This document shows, piece after piece, positions 4,425 to 5,144 of a stretch of 5,144 nucleotides of DNA. Made by a program: the position numbers and the translations under genes. Origin of the DNA: Chloroflexota bacterium (lineage in GTDB: Bacteria > Chloroflexota > Anaerolineae > Anaerolineales > Villigracilaceae); the NCBI GenBank assembly GCA_026389975.1, contig JAPLGV010000225.1, forward strand, positions 1 to 5,144. The letters are read 5' to 3'. How positions within the stretch are numbered: position 1 is the stretch's first letter; each line of letters begins with the position of its first letter. The notes under the pieces are model-generated. The model was not told the origin of the DNA. It did not search any database and saw only the letters and a program-made list of their open reading frames with translations.

Positions 4425-5144
4425 GGGTTATACACATACATCATCACTGATTCGCACATATCCTCTTCTGTGCGTAATCCGGTCGAAGGCGACCACTGCT
4501 TTCGGAGCAAGCTCTTTTGGATCTGTTAAGCCATAATCAGTTGGCGGTTTATCTTCCGCAGTACTCCATAGCTTCCAATTTCCACTCCCCCTGGTCTCTA
4601 AATATGTCCAGCCATTTTCCCAGATTGCGGTATCAACGGCATTGAGAGGTGTCGTGGCATCCATGTAAGTTTGTAATAGGGGTGATTTATAAGCTTTGTC
4701 ATATATTGAATATTGATCCCTGCGAATCTGCAGAGCATGGATCATCTCGTGCAGTATGGTTGCTTTGAATTGTGTATCGCCATTGGGATCGTTTGTAAAG
4801 TCAAAAGGACTGGCAGCATGGTCATAGACATTAATGACAGCGGAAGAACCACTGCTATCTCTCACACCAGGAGGACCGAAGCAAAAATACTCGCCAAAGT
4901 TTTTTTCTCTGGATTTCCCCATTTGTCCAAAGAATATTGACTTCTCACGAAGCTGGTAAGCGCCATGTTTTTCAAAAGGTCCGGCGGGATTTCTTTCAAT
5001 ACATCGTTCAACAGGTTGAATTCATGTTCGCTCCAGGCTTTTTGTCCATGCAGATCACCTGCAGGACTATCATCCACCCGGATGCCATAGGTATTGAAAA
5101 TATACGTTGGTGTGATGGCACCGGTTCCTGTCAGAGCTGCTTGA
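4405..5144 (-). pseudogene. zinc metallopeptidase (HExxH), frameshifted and 3'-truncated
   Basis: Minus-strand reading from the right edge gives TPTYIFNTYGIRVDD, then a helical region (KAWSEHEFNLLNDVL, PPDLLKNMALTSFVRSQ) ending at WGNPEKK. There the frame is lost at a run of seven A (complement of T4900-4906). The next frame continues naturally with FGEYFCFGPPGVRD, a D-x-A region, and HEMIHALQ (codons around 4737-4751), whose two His and Glu form the HExxH zinc-binding and catalytic motif. It runs through DYGLTDPKE to position 4512. After a 49-bp insertion the first frame resumes with DMCESVMMYVYNPQQLKDS. An acidic residue in the PKEDMCES region is a plausible third zinc ligand. Homology ends near 4400-4412, where the replication segment begins. 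The 5' end lies outside the window, so a signal peptide or N-terminal domain cannot be judged. As read, no full protein can be made without frameshifting. Confidence 0.72.
4463..4516. mobile_element. small palindromic insertion in the metallopeptidase gene with CTCTT flanks
   Basis: CTCTT occurs at 4463-4467 and again at 4512-4516 (CTCTTCTG and CTCTTTTG over eight bases). Between them lies a 44-bp sequence with the hairpin GGTCG-AAGG-CGACC (4481-4494) and a shorter TGCT/AGCA stem-loop. Removing 49 bp (4463-4511) joins PKE directly to DMCESVMMYVYNP in one frame. It encodes nothing and is too small for an IS, so it fits a short palindromic element with target duplication. Confidence 0.55.

Overview
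The window looks like chromosomal DNA of an environmental bacterium with moderately high G+C. My best guess is the phylum Chloroflexota (Anaerolineae-like). That rests on a bacterial translin-family protein, the style of the PAS/HisKA/HATPase sensor kinase, and many small palindromic repeats in and between genes. No rRNA, tRNA or marker gene is present to prove it.

Left part (1-1634, all + strand): a compact cluster related to nucleic acids and nucleotides. It starts with the last codons of a single-stranded DNA-binding protein gene (C-terminal tip EDIPF), followed 18 nt later by a DUF3467 protein. A perfect 10-bp stem-loop (425-454) separates these from a translin/TRAX-family protein. Then comes a DNPH1/Rcl-type 2'-deoxynucleoside 5'-phosphate N-hydrolase, whose start codon overlaps the stop of a 14-codon mini-ORF.

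Middle intergenic region (1635-2229): no convincing protein gene. It holds a structured stretch ending in a strong intrinsic terminator (1760-1796), a MITE-like element of about 166 bp with terminal inverted repeats and an ATAAAT target duplication (1809-1986), a 27-bp hairpin-bearing tandem repeat (2108-2164), and the terminator of the minus-strand kinase gene (2179-2213).

Right part (2230-5144): a damaged mosaic. A minus-strand sensor histidine kinase keeps its catalytic core but loses homology inside its N-terminal PAS domain at about 3162. There a + strand segment begins that resembles a phage or plasmid replication module: the 3' end of an unrecognised gene, a putative replicative helicase loader (3246-3851), and two tightly overlapping small hypothetical genes, the second interrupted by palindromic repeats. 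At about 4400-4412 this segment abuts the truncated 3' end of a minus-strand zinc metallopeptidase (HEMIH). That gene is a pseudogene as read. It has a frameshift at a run of seven A (sense strand), and a second frame change explained by a 49-bp palindromic insertion flanked by CTCTT repeats. It runs off the right edge of the window.

The most interesting points are the mosaic junctions around the replication fragment, the small palindromic insertions inside two coding regions, and the MITE with its target duplication. I found no CRISPR array, integrase or recognisable defence system.
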